Source: CAVRUD01 sp963724285 (GTDB lineage: Bacteria > Chloroflexota > Chloroflexia > Thermomicrobiales > UBA6265). Taken from it: a stretch of DNA of 64,000 nucleotides. Location of the stretch: positions 186,001 to 250,000 of the forward strand of contig CAVRUD010000030.1 of the NCBI GenBank assembly GCA_963724285.1. Reading direction: 5' to 3'. Positions within the stretch are counted from its first letter, which is position 1. Each line of letters starts with the position of its first letter. The notes beneath the pieces are model-generated. The model was not told the DNA's origin, searched no databases, and saw only the letters and a list, made by a program, of their open reading frames with translations. Shown here in pieces: positions 46,630-57,018 of this stretch. Both the position numbers and the translations under genes were made by a program.

Positions 46630-47615
46630 ATGGCAAGCGTGGGACCGAACGGCGCCGATCCCCGGCCATTGCGGCTGGTGGTCTTCGGCGGGTCAATCGT
46701 TTCCGATTGGGGCAATCCGGCGGCGACGTCCTGGCGGGCCCTGCTGCGGGCGCTGACGGCGGCGGGCCACGATGCGGTCTTCCTCGAGCGCCGGAAGAAC
46801 GAGGCCGTCGTGGATCTGCTGCGGGCCCGGGGAGGAGACGCGATGCGCGCCTTCGGCCGGGCTTACCCCGATGTGCGAAACCGGACCTACGACCTGCCCG
46901 TCGGGTCGGAGCGCTCGGTCTGGTTTGGGCGCGAGGTTTCGACGGCGGACGCGGCGATCGTGCTGGACGACGCGCCCGAAGGGATCTTCGCGGAGATCGT
47001 CGCCTACGACACCCCGCGCCTCGTCAAGGTCTTGGCGCGAACCGAAACTCTTCGGTCAGCGCCAGTTGCAGAGGACCGCTTCGACCTGATCCTCGGCGAG
47101 GGCACACTTCCCGCGGTCGAAATCAGCGCCGGGCTGCCTCCCGGTGAGCGGTCGGGCGTGCTGGTCGTCGCCTACGAGGACGAGGTACTGGCGAACCGCG
47201 TCGCGGTGCGGCTATCGACACTACGCCCCCAGCTAATTACCCCGGACGACTGCCCGCACCGTGGGAATACGTGCCCGAGTCCCAGATGCCCGCAATCTAC
47301 AACACGGCAAAGGTGACCGTGATCGTCGGTGGTCCACAGGAGGTCGGGATCGACGTCCGAGCTCTCCTTCCCGCCGCGTCTGGCTCGCCCACGATTGAGG
47401 TCATGCCCGCCGGTGTTCGGGCCGATTGGCCGGACGGCTTGATACGGCCAGCGACCGAGGAAACCGTCTTGGCTCTTGCCACGGAGTATATGAATCAGGG
47501 CCAACCACGCCCCGTCGTCCCGAAGTCGTTCAACGCCGCGACGGTTGCGGCCGGGTTGGTGGAAACGATCAGGCGTATCCGGACGGAACGGATGGGCGCG
47601 TTCTCCGCGCGATAA
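46630..47615 (+). CDS. CgeB-like glycosyltransferase-fold protein, one frameshift
   Basis: About 328 residues. The first part reads 'LRLVVFGGSIVSDWGNPAAT' and 'LRALTAAGHDAVFLERR', a Rossmann-like start. After a shift near 47250 it continues 'PESQMPAIYNTAKVTVIVGG', which resembles the C-terminal part of CgeB/glycosyltransferase-group-1 proteins where family members often read 'YNAARVTLNVS'. No sugar donor or acceptor can be assigned. It starts 29 bp after the gamma-glutamyltransferase gene. Confidence 0.5.
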
Positions 47616-47645
47616 CGCCCTCCGTTTCCTTCAGCGATCTGTAAA

Positions 47646-48500
47646 TCAAGTCTCTTGCCGCACCGGGCTAAGGAACAACCCGACGAGTTCCGCCGGCTGC
47701 GTCACCATCGAGTCATGCCCCGCCGAGAACAACTCGTAGTAATCGAAGCCATCTCGCTGTGCGCGCTCGGCGTGTGGGACGAACGTGTCCTGTGTCGTCA
47801 GAATGTACGCGCACCGGACCCCGTGACCGGGATCCGCGGCGACGTCGAGCGGCTGCGTGAACGTCTTGTACGGCTGATCTCCCAACCGGGCGTTCACCCA
47901 GGCGGCGTCGTCCGCGTCGGTCACGCCGAAGTCCGCCGCGAACATGAACGACGGCAACCGCCAGCCATCGCCCTGGGTCTTCACCATCTCGTCGAGAACC
48001 TCGCCCGCGCCCGGCGAGTAATCCCGGATCGTCGCACCATCCTCGGGGAGGAATGCGTCGAGGTACACAAGCTGAGCGAGGCGCGAGGCTGCCCGCTCGG
48101 CAACGCCCGAGATCACGATGCCAGCGTAGCTGTGCCCGACCAGCACCACGTTCGTGAGGTCCTCGTACTCCAGCAGGCCGAGAACGTCGTCGATGTGCGT
48201 GGTCAGATCGATCTCCGGCGCGAGCAGGTGCACGCGCTCCCGAGGCCGGTCAACGTCGGCGCGAACACTGCGTGCCCGGCCCCGCGCAGGAGCGGGACCA
48301 CCTCTCTCCAGCACCAGCCGCCATGCCACGCTCCATGCACCAGGACAAACGTTGCCTTTTCCATGGTCTCGGGCATCTCCTTCCGGGGCGACGATCTCTG
48401 CGCCGGCAAGCCGCGGTGCGCTCGCGGCTAATGCGGCACCGCCGACACCGGCGGTCAGGGCGAAGCGACGACGACTCAATGTTTGTTGCAGACGGTCCAT
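47646..48500 (-). CDS. Tat-type alpha/beta hydrolase (EstC-like), two frameshifts
   Basis: About 284 residues. The N-terminus 'LSRRRFALTAGVGGAALAAS' is a twin-arginine signal. The hydrolase core starts in another frame with 'KATFVLVHGAWHGGWCWREV', then returns at about 48240 with 'LTTHIDDVLGLLEYEDLTNV', the nucleophile elbow 'GHSYAG', and the catalytic His in 'LFSAGHDSMV'. An AAGGAG precedes the ATG at 48500. Esterase activity is likely; substrate unknown. It lies 131 bp downstream of the decayed LuxR-type regulator on the same strand. Confidence 0.7.
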   Translation of the reverse strand: MDRLQQTLSRRRFALTAGVGGAALAASAPRLAGAEIVAPEGDARDHGKGNVCPGAWSVAWRLVLERGGPAPARGRARSVRADVDRPRERVHLLAPEIDLTTHIDDVLGLLEYEDLTNVVLVGHSYAGIVISGVAERAASRLAQLVYLDAFLPEDGATIRDYSPGAGEVLDEMVKTQGDGWRLPSFMFAADFGVTDADDAAWVNARLGDQPYKTFTQPLDVAADPGHGVRCAYILTTQDTFVPHAERAQRDGFDYYELFSAGHDSMVTQPAELVGLFLSPVRQET

Positions 48501-48630
48501 TGTGAGATCTCCTTCGAGAGCGGCCGGGTGACGTCGGTACGGCAGATCCAAACCGATGGCTCCACCGTAGCGAGTGGCCCAGGCGTTTTCTCGTCGGAGG
48601 TTCTCCCCCATTTTTGCGCGGGCGGCTTCC

Positions 48631-51246
48631 CTATCTTTCGGGGATCAGACCAACGTCGCGTGCACGGTTGACCGCTTGCTGCCGGTTGGTGACGTGCAAC
48701 TTGGCGAGGATCGCCGAGACGTGGTGGTCGATCGTCTTTGGTGACAGAGAGAGTTGCGTCGCGATCGTCCGATTCGAGGCACCCGGTTGAGAGTAGGTCC
48801 AGGATCTCAACTTCGCGTCTCGTGAGTGATCCGTACGTTGCCCGTGTCGACGGATGCGGGCCGCGCCGGACGCGCCGAACACCCAGGTCGTGCAGTCGTC
48901 GTGTGACCCGCGCGGCATCGGGGCGAGCGCCGAGGCAGTTCGAACGCGGCGAGTGCTTCGATGAGATCGGACCCATCGGACGAGGTGGCAGCGCGCCCGA
49001 GCGGCCTCCAGCGGCATGCCCATCGAGAGCCACAACGCCGCCGCGGCCTGCCAGTCGCCCCGGACCTCGTGCGCAAGGGCTCGACAACCCACGGATAATC
49101 GCCACCAGACTGGCCAGAGCGATGGATCCACAGCGCCGAGTCGCTGGATACCCAGGTGTCGCCGGCTGGCCAGTGCCCCGTCCAATGCCGAGGCCGCGAT
49201 GGCTCCGGCCTGCTCGCAGTCGCCATCGAGCCAGGCGGCCTCCGCCAGGACGGCGGCCACCGCCCCGGTGTGCTCGCACCACCTCCGGAGCTGTTCGTCC
49301 AAGGTCGCATGGCTCGGTCGAACTCGTGCGGTGTCGCCTGGCCGCATCCTCAGGCGAGCCAATCCGCGGGCGACGTGCACGTCCAGTAGATAGTGACCGG
49401 TCGTCGGCGGGTAGGTGAGGAGTTCATCGGATTCCGCGATCACGCTCGTCCATTCGCCCCGATCGAGCAGAATTCTCAGGCGCATGGAGCCGAACATCAC
49501 GATCTTCGTGGCCAGATCGTGCTCGTGGGCATACGCAAGGCCCTCGGTGATGTATGGCCAGGGACTGGACGCTGGTGAGCCGAGAACCCGGCGGCGCGGC
49601 GAGATGCCTCAGTGCTCTGAGGACGAACTCTTCGTTGCCGATGAGTCGGGCAAGCTCGAGCCCGTCTTCCAGGAAGGCTCGCCCGCTTTGGTCTCCGGTG
49701 CCCAGCCGGGTCACGCCGACCGTGATGAGGGCGTGGGCGGTTGTCGAGTCATCGTCCAGTCCGGCTGGCGATCGACATGGCCTGCTCACCCAGCGCGATC
49801 GCCTCGCTGGTCGCCCCTGCCCGCAGGCGCCACTCCGCGAGCCAGCCGCAGGCCTGAGCGAACTCCTTCGAATCCGGAAACTGTTCGAGCGTCGGAATAC
49901 GCTTCTTCGGCCAGACGCTCGGCAACTCGATGCCGTCCGGCGAAGTCAGGCAGAACCGGGACAATCTCCGCAGGTTGTAGCCGAACTGGCGTTGCTGCCC
50001 GAGCTGCTGCCGAATTGCAGCCGCCGCTTCTTGCGACGCGAGCGCGTCATCCATTCGCGCGGTGAGGTAGTACGAATAAGCTTGGGCCTCCAAGAGATCC
50101 GCACGGTCGGACGGCGCGAAGAGTCACCGCATTCCGGAGCGCCCGCGCATACTGCTCGGCGGCTTCGCGGTGGGACTGGAATGCGGTTGCCCTGGTTGGC
50201 GGCCGCGATCGCGTATGACAGCGCCGCCGCTCTGATCGCCCGCCGCCTCGGCGTGGAACGCGAGTCGTGAGACATCGTCCATGAAGCCGGGGTGACCCTC
50301 GAGGCAGGCGAGGATCCGCCGATGAAGATCTCGCCGCCGGACCGGTGAAGCGGCGCCCAAGAGGACGGATTGCACGGCGGCATGGCGGAAGGCGATTGCA
50401 TCCTCGTCCGGTCGGAGCAAGCCCACCGCAAGCCCGCGTTCGACGGCGTGTTCGATCGACCGTCCAAGCACGCATTGAGCACGTCGGCATCGACGAGCGC
50501 GCCGATCGCGGCGGCGGCCTCGATCACCTCGCGATCTTCGGGCGAGAGCCGGGCGGCTCGACCCATGATAGCGTCCCGCAGCGAGATCGGAACACGCGAG
50601 CCCGAAGCCAAGATCTCGGCAACGAAGAATGGATTCCCGCCGGTGTAGGCATGGAGCTCGACCGGGTCGACGTCGCGCTCCTTGGCGAGTTCGGTGACCG
50701 CTCAACCGAGAGCGGGTCAAGGACGATGCGGTGCACGGTCGGCACCGTTGCCAGGTCGCCAACGACCCGGCGCAAGGGGTGGTCGATGGACAGCTCATCG
50801 TCACGAAACGTAACGATAACCAGCGCGGACAGATCCCCGATTCGCCGTCCCAGGAATCGGAGGAGATCCAGCGACGCCTCATCCGACCAGTGCGCATCTT
50901 CCGCCAGGACCACCGTGGGCCCCGGGCTGTTTCTGAGATCCGCCTCGACGGCGCGAAAGATGTGGGATCGCGGGGCGTGGGCGCCGAGCTGGTCTTCAAC
51001 GTTCGGACCAAGTTGACGAGCGACATCGAACAACGGCCCAAGTGGCGCCGGAATGGAGAGCCCGTCGAACGGAATCGTGACCAGGCGCGCGTCGCTCTCG
51101 ATTCGAGCCGCGAACCGATCAACCAGGGTCGTCTTGCCGATGCCCATCTCGCCGCTCACGAAAACGATATGTCCTCGGCCACGCGCGGCATCCTGGGACC
51201 AGGAAAGCAGTTGATCGAGCGCCGTCGCTCGTTCGAGGAAGGTCAT
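48631..51246 (-). pseudogene. ATPase/LuxR regulator with many frameshifts (third regulator)
   Basis: The 5' end reads 'HIVFVSGEMGIGKTTLVDRF' (Walker A) and 'PTVVLAEDAHWSDEASLDLL' (Walker B region). It then breaks into at least six frames through 'LSPEDREVIEAAAAIGALVD', 'RRLSRFCLTSPDGIEL' and 'ARGLARLRMRPGDTARV'. The end is a LuxR HTH 'NRTIATQLSLSPKTIDHHVS' with stop 48631. A full gene would be about 870 codons. The lesions are too many for one sequencing slip. It probably once controlled the hydrolase downstream. Confidence 0.65.
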
Positions 51247-51434
51247 CGGTGTACCTAGTTGTCATGTTGCGGCATTGAACTCCACTGTATCATGCGCAAC
51301 CCGTACATCCGCGTTTCGTGGACGACCGTTTGGTGAGAGATTCGTGGTGCAGAGCGACGGCCACGATGATGCGCGGCGCATCCATGTACATCGCTGAACG
51401 TCCAACGCCGCCCGCCTACTGACCGGAGAGAGCG

Positions 51435-52868
51435 ATGCCCCGTCTCCAGCCCGTCAATGTCCCGACCCGTCGCTCGCTCTGGTTGGAGGAGGCCCTGGCG
51501 CTCGAGCCGGACGCGGAGACGGTCGAGCCGCTGATAGGTTCGCACCGGGCGGATGTCTGCATCGTGGGCGGTGGCTATACCGGCCTGTGGACCGCCCTGC
51601 GCCTACGCGAGCTCGATCCCGCCCTCGACATTCTGGTACTCGAAGCGGATCTCTGTGGTAGCGGCGCCAGTGGACGGAACGGCGGCTTCACCCAGGGCTG
51701 GTGGCCCAAGCTAGATGCCCTGACCGTCTTGCTGGGTGAAGACGAAGGGGTAAGGACCTGCAACGCGGCGGCCAATTCCGTCACCGAGATCGGCGAGTTC
51801 TGCGCGGCCAACGGGATCGACGCTCACTACCATCGTGGTGGCTGGCTCTGGACCGCGACGACTCCCCTCCACGTGGGGAAATGGGAGGCCGCGATTGCCG
51901 CGGCCGAGAGGCGCGGGCTCTTCGTCTACCGCCGGCTTTCCCGGGAAGAGGTCGCCTATCGAACGGGATCGGCCATCCACGTCGCCGGGGTTTGGGAGCA
52001 GACGACCGCGACGGTGCAGCCCGCCCTGCTCGCCCGTGGGTTACGCCGGGTGGCGATCGAGCGCGGAATCAGGATCGCGGAACGGACGCCGATGCTCGAC
52101 CTGGAGCGGAGCCGTCCGCCGGTGGTGCGCATCCCGGAGGGGTCCGTCGTCGCCGACAAGGTCGTGATCGCGACCAACGGCTGGATGGCCGAGTTCCCGG
52201 AGTTGCGCCGGGCGTTGATCGTGATCTCCAGCGACATGATCGCGACTGCGCCGATTCCAGACCTGCTGGAGCAGATTGGCTGGACGGGCGGCGAGGCGAT
52301 CACGGACGCCCGCCAGATGGTCCAGTACTACCGCACCACCCGCGACGGCCGCATAGCGATCGGCCGCGGCAGCGGGTCGCTCTCCCTCGCGTCTCGGGTC
52401 ACCCGGTCATTCAACGACAACCGAGTCCGGACCAAGGAGGTCACGCAGGGGTTCCACCGTCTCTATCCTCACCTGGCCGACGTCCCGATCACGCACCATT
52501 GGGGCGGGCCAATCGACCGGACAGAGAACGGCCAGATGTTGTTCGGCGACCTCGGCGGCAACGACCGGATTCTCTACGGCGTCGGATACTCCGGCAACGG
52601 CGTCGGTCCCTCCCACCTAGCCGCAAAGATCCTCGCCTCGCGCGTCCTCGGGCGTCAGGACGAATGGGCCACCACGGGCCTCTGGAACCGCCCCTTCAAA
52701 GCGTTCCCGCCAGAGCCAATTCGCTTCGTCGGCGGCTCCCTGGTCCGCGCCGCCGTGGACGCCAAAGAGCGAGCTGAGGAACGCGGTTCTCAACCGAACG
52801 CCGTCCTTCGCCGTCTCGCCGCGTTTGCACCGTCCGGAATGCACAAGGGAGCGAAGGCGACGACCTAG
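51435..52868 (+). CDS. DAO-family FAD-dependent oxidoreductase
   Basis: 477 residues. 'ADVCIVGGGYTGLWTALRLR' (about 39-58) is the FAD-binding dinucleotide fold; 'CGSGASGRNGGFTQGWW' and 'HYHRGGWLWTATT' follow, as in gamma-glutamylputrescine oxidase-like and glycine-oxidase-like enzymes. 'THHWGGPIDRTENGQMLFGD' and 'ILYGVGYSGNGVGPSHLAAK' mark the C-terminus. It would oxidise an amine or amino acid and make hydrogen peroxide. The divergent neighbour is the decayed LuxR regulator. Confidence 0.87.
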   Translation: MPRLQPVNVPTRRSLWLEEALALEPDAETVEPLIGSHRADVCIVGGGYTGLWTALRLRELDPALDILVLEADLCGSGASGRNGGFTQGWWPKLDALTVLLGEDEGVRTCNAAANSVTEIGEFCAANGIDAHYHRGGWLWTATTPLHVGKWEAAIAAAERRGLFVYRRLSREEVAYRTGSAIHVAGVWEQTTATVQPALLARGLRRVAIERGIRIAERTPMLDLERSRPPVVRIPEGSVVADKVVIATNGWMAEFPELRRALIVISSDMIATAPIPDLLEQIGWTGGEAITDARQMVQYYRTTRDGRIAIGRGSGSLSLASRVTRSFNDNRVRTKEVTQGFHRLYPHLADVPITHHWGGPIDRTENGQMLFGDLGGNDRILYGVGYSGNGVGPSHLAAKILASRVLGRQDEWATTGLWNRPFKAFPPEPIRFVGGSLVRAAVDAKERAEERGSQPNAVLRRLAAFAPSGMHKGAKATT

Positions 52869-53030
52869 CCACGTCAAGGGCATTCGTTCGTCCTGATTAA
52901 ACAAATGTAAACGTTTGGCACACAGCGTGCATCCGAGGACGACCAACAGGCCGATTGCGATTTTCCCGCCTGTTGGTGGAGTGCGTTCGCACACTCACCC
53001 GACCAGAGCGCGCAGGAATGGACGATCCCG

Positions 53031-54395
53031 ATGGCAGCGCCTATCCTCCGTGCTCCCCTCGACCTGATTGATCCCGACGAACGCATCGCCGCTGGCAGGG
53101 CCCTGCGGGATCGATTGCGACGGGGTCAGCATAGTGACTGGCGGCCGGACAACGACAGAGCGGATCCAATCGCGATCCTGAAACGCTCCGACCGGGGCCG
53201 TCTGCGGCGTCTGGTGCCGATCCGTTACGGCCGGATGATCGAGTCACCGTTCGCGTTTCTGCGCGGCGCGGCGGAGATCATGGCGGCCGACCTGGCCCGT
53301 ACGCCCACCACCGGGCTGAAGGTTCAGCTTTGCGGCGACGCCCACCTCGCCAACTTCGGCGGCTACGCGACGCCGGAGCGCAACCTCGTCTTCGACGTGA
53401 ACGACTTCGATGAAACCCTGCCGGGTCCATGGGAGTGGGACGTCAAGCGTCTTGCCGCAAGCGTCGTCGTGGCCAGTCGCGCATACGGTGCCTCAGAGGC
53501 AGACGCCCGCGATGCTGCCCTCGCGGCGGTTCGCTCCTATCGAACGCAGATGCGCGAGTTTGGCGCGATGCGTTTCTTGGACCTCTGGTACGAAGCGATC
53601 TACGCCAAAGACGCGATCGAGCGGCTCCGGTGGCCCAGCGAAGTCATGGATGAACTCGAAAAGGCCCGCTCGAAGCGGACAAATTTGGGGGCATTGCCCC
53701 GGTTGACCGAGGCGATCGAGGGCGGTTTGCGGATCGCCGACGATCCCCCCCTGGTCACACACCACACCCAGGGCATCGTGAGCGGAATCGAGACTATCCT
53801 CCGGCGATACCGCAACTCCCTATCATCGGAGCGCCGGATACTCCTCGATCGTTACCGGATCGTGGACATCGCCCGGAAGGTCGTCGGCGTCGGCAGCGTC
53901 GGCCTCCGATGTTATGTCATGCTCATGCTCGGATCCCACGGGGAGGATCCCCTCTTTCTCCAACTCAAGGAGGCGCAGCCGTCTGCACTGGCGCCCTATC
54001 TCCCGAAAACTCGCTACATGCACGAGGGCAAGCGGGTGGCCGATGGCCAACGGATCATGCAGGCCGCAAGCGACCTCTTCCTGGGCTGGACCAAGCTCGG
54101 ATCTACTCGGTTCTACGTCCGCCAACTGCGCGATGCAAAGTTCGCAGTCCCATTGGATCTCCTGGACGCGGAGGAACGCTCGGACTACGCCGAGGTGTGC
54201 GGGTGGGCCCTGGCGCGGGCCCACGCCTGCTCCGGCGACGCAGCCCAGATCGCCGGTTACCTCGGTCCCGGCGACGGCTTCGACCGTGCGGTCGCCTCAT
54301 TTGCCGTCTCATACGCGGACCAGACGGAGGCCGATCACGCTGCCCTGGAGCGGGCAGTGCGCATGGGGAAAGTTCCGGTGGAACGCGGAGTCTAG
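53031..54395 (+). CDS. DUF2252 family protein
   Basis: 454 residues. 'MIESPFAFLRGAAEIMAADL', 'VQLCGDAHLANFGGYATPER', 'LVFDVNDFDETLPGPWEWDV' and 'RLAASVVVASRAYG' are the conserved blocks of this uncharacterised family, which has a kinase-like catalytic look (GDAHLxNFG with a later DFD). An enzymatic role has been suggested only by fold. It stands alone, convergent with the solute-binding genes. Confidence 0.85.
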   Translation: MAAPILRAPLDLIDPDERIAAGRALRDRLRRGQHSDWRPDNDRADPIAILKRSDRGRLRRLVPIRYGRMIESPFAFLRGAAEIMAADLARTPTTGLKVQLCGDAHLANFGGYATPERNLVFDVNDFDETLPGPWEWDVKRLAASVVVASRAYGASEADARDAALAAVRSYRTQMREFGAMRFLDLWYEAIYAKDAIERLRWPSEVMDELEKARSKRTNLGALPRLTEAIEGGLRIADDPPLVTHHTQGIVSGIETILRRYRNSLSSERRILLDRYRIVDIARKVVGVGSVGLRCYVMLMLGSHGEDPLFLQLKEAQPSALAPYLPKTRYMHEGKRVADGQRIMQAASDLFLGWTKLGSTRFYVRQLRDAKFAVPLDLLDAEERSDYAEVCGWALARAHACSGDAAQIAGYLGPGDGFDRAVASFAVSYADQTEADHAALERAVRMGKVPVERGV

Positions 54396-54403
54396 GCGAC
54401 GAA

Positions 54404-55628
54404 TCAATCCTCGGGGGTGGTGTCCGTGTCCGGTTCGGATTCGAGCCAGTCGTTGAAGCGTTCGGTGAGGAGGTCGAGGTTATCGATCCAGTAGTTCCAG
54501 TTCTCGAAAAACTGGAGGCCGAACTGGGGCTGGGCGCTCGGCAGCATAGGGAGACGGTCTTCGCGGATGTGGTCGAACGCGGCGGGGTTCACCGGACCAT
54601 AGGGCAGCAGGCGCGAGAAGTTGGCCTGCGGAACAGCTCGGGTCGCGTAGTTGATGAAATCCATCGCGATGTCGAGGTTCGGGGCACCGCGCGGCACAAC
54701 CCAGGCGTCGGCGGAGAGCATGCCGCCGGTCCACTGGATGCGGACGTCATCCCGGACCGTTGGGAGATCGGCGCGGATGTTCCACGACGATGCCAACCCG
54801 GCCTGAGCGTTTGCCACCAGTTCCGAGGGCTGCTTGCCATCCTCCCACCACTGGACGATAGAGGGCTTGATCTTGTCCAGGCTCGCGAAGGCCCGGTCGA
54901 CATCGAGGGGGTACAGCTCGTCCCGGGAGACGCCGTCGGCCAGCAGGGCGAATTCCATGGTGCCGACCGGACGCTTGCGCAGCGAGCGGCCCTCGCCAAA
55001 GCGGTCGACCTTCCAGAAGTCGGTCCAATCGCTGGGGATCTCGGGCGGGTCGACCGGGTAGACGATCGCGGTCGAGAAGAGATCGGCGCCGACGGCATAT
55101 TGCCCGACGACCTCGGGGAACAGGACCGTGACGTCGACGTAGGCACGGTCGATTTCGGTGAGATAATCGTCGTTGGCGAGCGGGCGCACCCAGTCCATCG
55201 GCACGCAGGCGACATCCCAGGTCACGACGTCGCTGTCGACCTGGCCCTTCAGATCGCTCTGGTCCGCGCCCAGGCCCCGCGAGAAGACCTCGGCGCCGGT
55301 GGCCAGTTGAAACGGGTCGAAATATGCCTCGCGCTGGGCATCGGCGTACGGCCCGGTGGGGGTCGCAATCGTCAAGGTGCGGCCCCGGTACCGTTCCGGA
55401 TTGACGTAGCCTCCTATGGGCGTGCCGATAGGCTCCTGGGTGGGGGTGGGGCTTGGTTCGGTCGTGGCTGTCGGCTCCGGGTTATCTCCGGAATCGTCAT
55501 CGCCGCCGATGCCGCAGGCCGACAGGCCGCCAACCACCCATCCTCCCGCCAGTGTGCCAAGGAGGGTGCGCCGCGACGGCCGGAACCCTCCGGCATTGAG
55601 CCTCTTTGTGCAATTGACGATCGGCCAT
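54404..55628 (-). CDS. PotD-like solute-binding lipoprotein 2, frameshift near the start
   Basis: About 407 residues. The signal is 'RPSRRTLLGTLAGGWVVGGL' plus SAC lipobox, with Tat-like arginines. 'TLTIATPTGPYADAQREAYF', 'WDVACVPMDWVRP' and 'FALLADGVSRDELYPLDVDR' match the periplasmic polyamine-type binding family. The ATG at 55628 overlaps the stop of the upstream paralogue (TGATG). One base must shift near 55600 to reach the signal frame. No permease or ATPase gene is present nearby. Confidence 0.75.
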
Positions 55629-56806
55629 CACGCGACCCCCAGGAGCCAGGAGTTGAAGCGCTCCTCGGCGGCACCGCGATTGGCGACCCACCAGGCGACA
55701 TCCTGTTGAACCAACGACGGCAGATTGTCCGGGGCGGTCGGCAGCTTGGCCAGCTCGATCGGATCGAGGAGTTCGAACGCGCCGGAGGTCACAGGCCCCA
55801 GGGAGATGAGATGGGCGAGGGATGCCTGAATCTCCGCTCGGGATGCGTACGCAACGAAATCCTGGGCGATATCGGCGTTCTCCGCCCCCGGCGGGACGAT
55901 CCAGTGGTCGGCGACGAGGAGACCCTCGTTCCAGACGATTTCCACCGGTTGGCCTTCATTCTGCGCGGCGATCACGCGGTAGTGCCAGGCGCTGGCAAAC
56001 TCCGCCCGGCGTGAGTTGAGCCAGGAGACCGGCTGCAACCCCGACTCCCACCAGCGGTCGATAATCCGGCCGCTGATCGTCCGCAGGCTGGCGATCGCCC
56101 GGTCGAAGTCGAGCGGATAGAGCGCATCGCGGCTCACCCCGTCGGCGAGCAAAGCAAACTCGAAACTGCTGAACGCACCCTTGAACAGGGCACGGGCGCC
56201 GGGATAGCGATTGGCGTCCCACCACTCCTGCCAGCTATCGGGCGGCGCCGTCGGCGTTTCGACTGCGTCGCGGCGGTAGGCACTGACCATGGCATAGGCG
56301 TAGGCGGGGACGCTGTGTTCCGCCCGTGGGATCAGGTCGGTTTCGACCTCGACCTCGATGGGCTGGGCGAGACCTTGATCGGGCGCGGTCGCCGCGAACT
56401 CGGCGTCAACCACCAGGGCGTCGGCGTAGACGGAGCCGTCGTCAATCCCCGAGCGCAGAAAAGCGTAGTCGGTAGTCAGTTCCTGGATCGTACAGCCGGT
56501 GGCCCGGGAAAACGGCTCCCAGACCATGCGGCGCAGCGCTTCCTGGACCTCGCCGCCCCACGCCGCCACCCGCAGCGTCCGCCCCGCCCATTTCCCCGGA
56601 TCTTCGTAGCCGGGGATGAACCCAGTCGGCGTGGCGGAGAGGTTGAATGCGGGCGTCGGGGTCGGCGCCGGGTTGTCGTCATCGCCGCAGCCCGCCGCCA
56701 GCAGGGCAAGGGATGCCGCACCGGCCCCGAGGAGGTGGCGACGCGACAGCCGCCGGGCGATCCGCGGCCCGGAAGACATTGGCTTTCTGGCGCCGCCGTT
56801 CTCCAC
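55628..56806 (-). CDS. PotD-like solute-binding lipoprotein 1
   Basis: 392 residues from the GTG at 56806, or 383 from the ATG at 56779. 'ARRLSRRHLLGAGAASLALL' with 'AAGC' is a Tat-type lipoprotein signal. The mature protein has 'TLRVAAWGGEVQEALRRMVW', 'YAYAMVSAYRRDAVETP' and 'FALLADGVSRDALYPLDFDR', shared with its downstream paralogue. It probably captures a polyamine-like compound outside the membrane. The pair is translationally coupled; the transporter must lie elsewhere. Confidence 0.85.
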   Translation of the reverse strand: MENGGARKPMSSGPRIARRLSRRHLLGAGAASLALLAAGCGDDDNPAPTPTPAFNLSATPTGFIPGYEDPGKWAGRTLRVAAWGGEVQEALRRMVWEPFSRATGCTIQELTTDYAFLRSGIDDGSVYADALVVDAEFAATAPDQGLAQPIEVEVETDLIPRAEHSVPAYAYAMVSAYRRDAVETPTAPPDSWQEWWDANRYPGARALFKGAFSSFEFALLADGVSRDALYPLDFDRAIASLRTISGRIIDRWWESGLQPVSWLNSRRAEFASAWHYRVIAAQNEGQPVEIVWNEGLLVADHWIVPPGAENADIAQDFVAYASRAEIQASLAHLISLGPVTSGAFELLDPIELAKLPTAPDNLPSLVQQDVAWWVANRGAAEERFNSWLLGVA

Positions 56807-57018
56807 CCATGCCCCAATCGTCGATCTTTGCTACGTGCGCGGGATGATCCCCGGTGTCATCGGGTCATCGTGGGTGATCAGCCTACCAACCGCCCGATGC
56901 AGGGTCAACGTCGGTTCGGCGTTCCTGTCGCACTGGGCACCGAGCGGCCGCCACGGTGGCGGCGAACAGATGGGCTACTGGTACAATCGCCCCACAGCAG
57001 CAAGGAGCGCTAACCACG

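Noticed and set aside
47646..51246. Regulator plus hydrolase as a working operon
   Set aside because: The regulator has at least six frame changes, so only a past link can be claimed.
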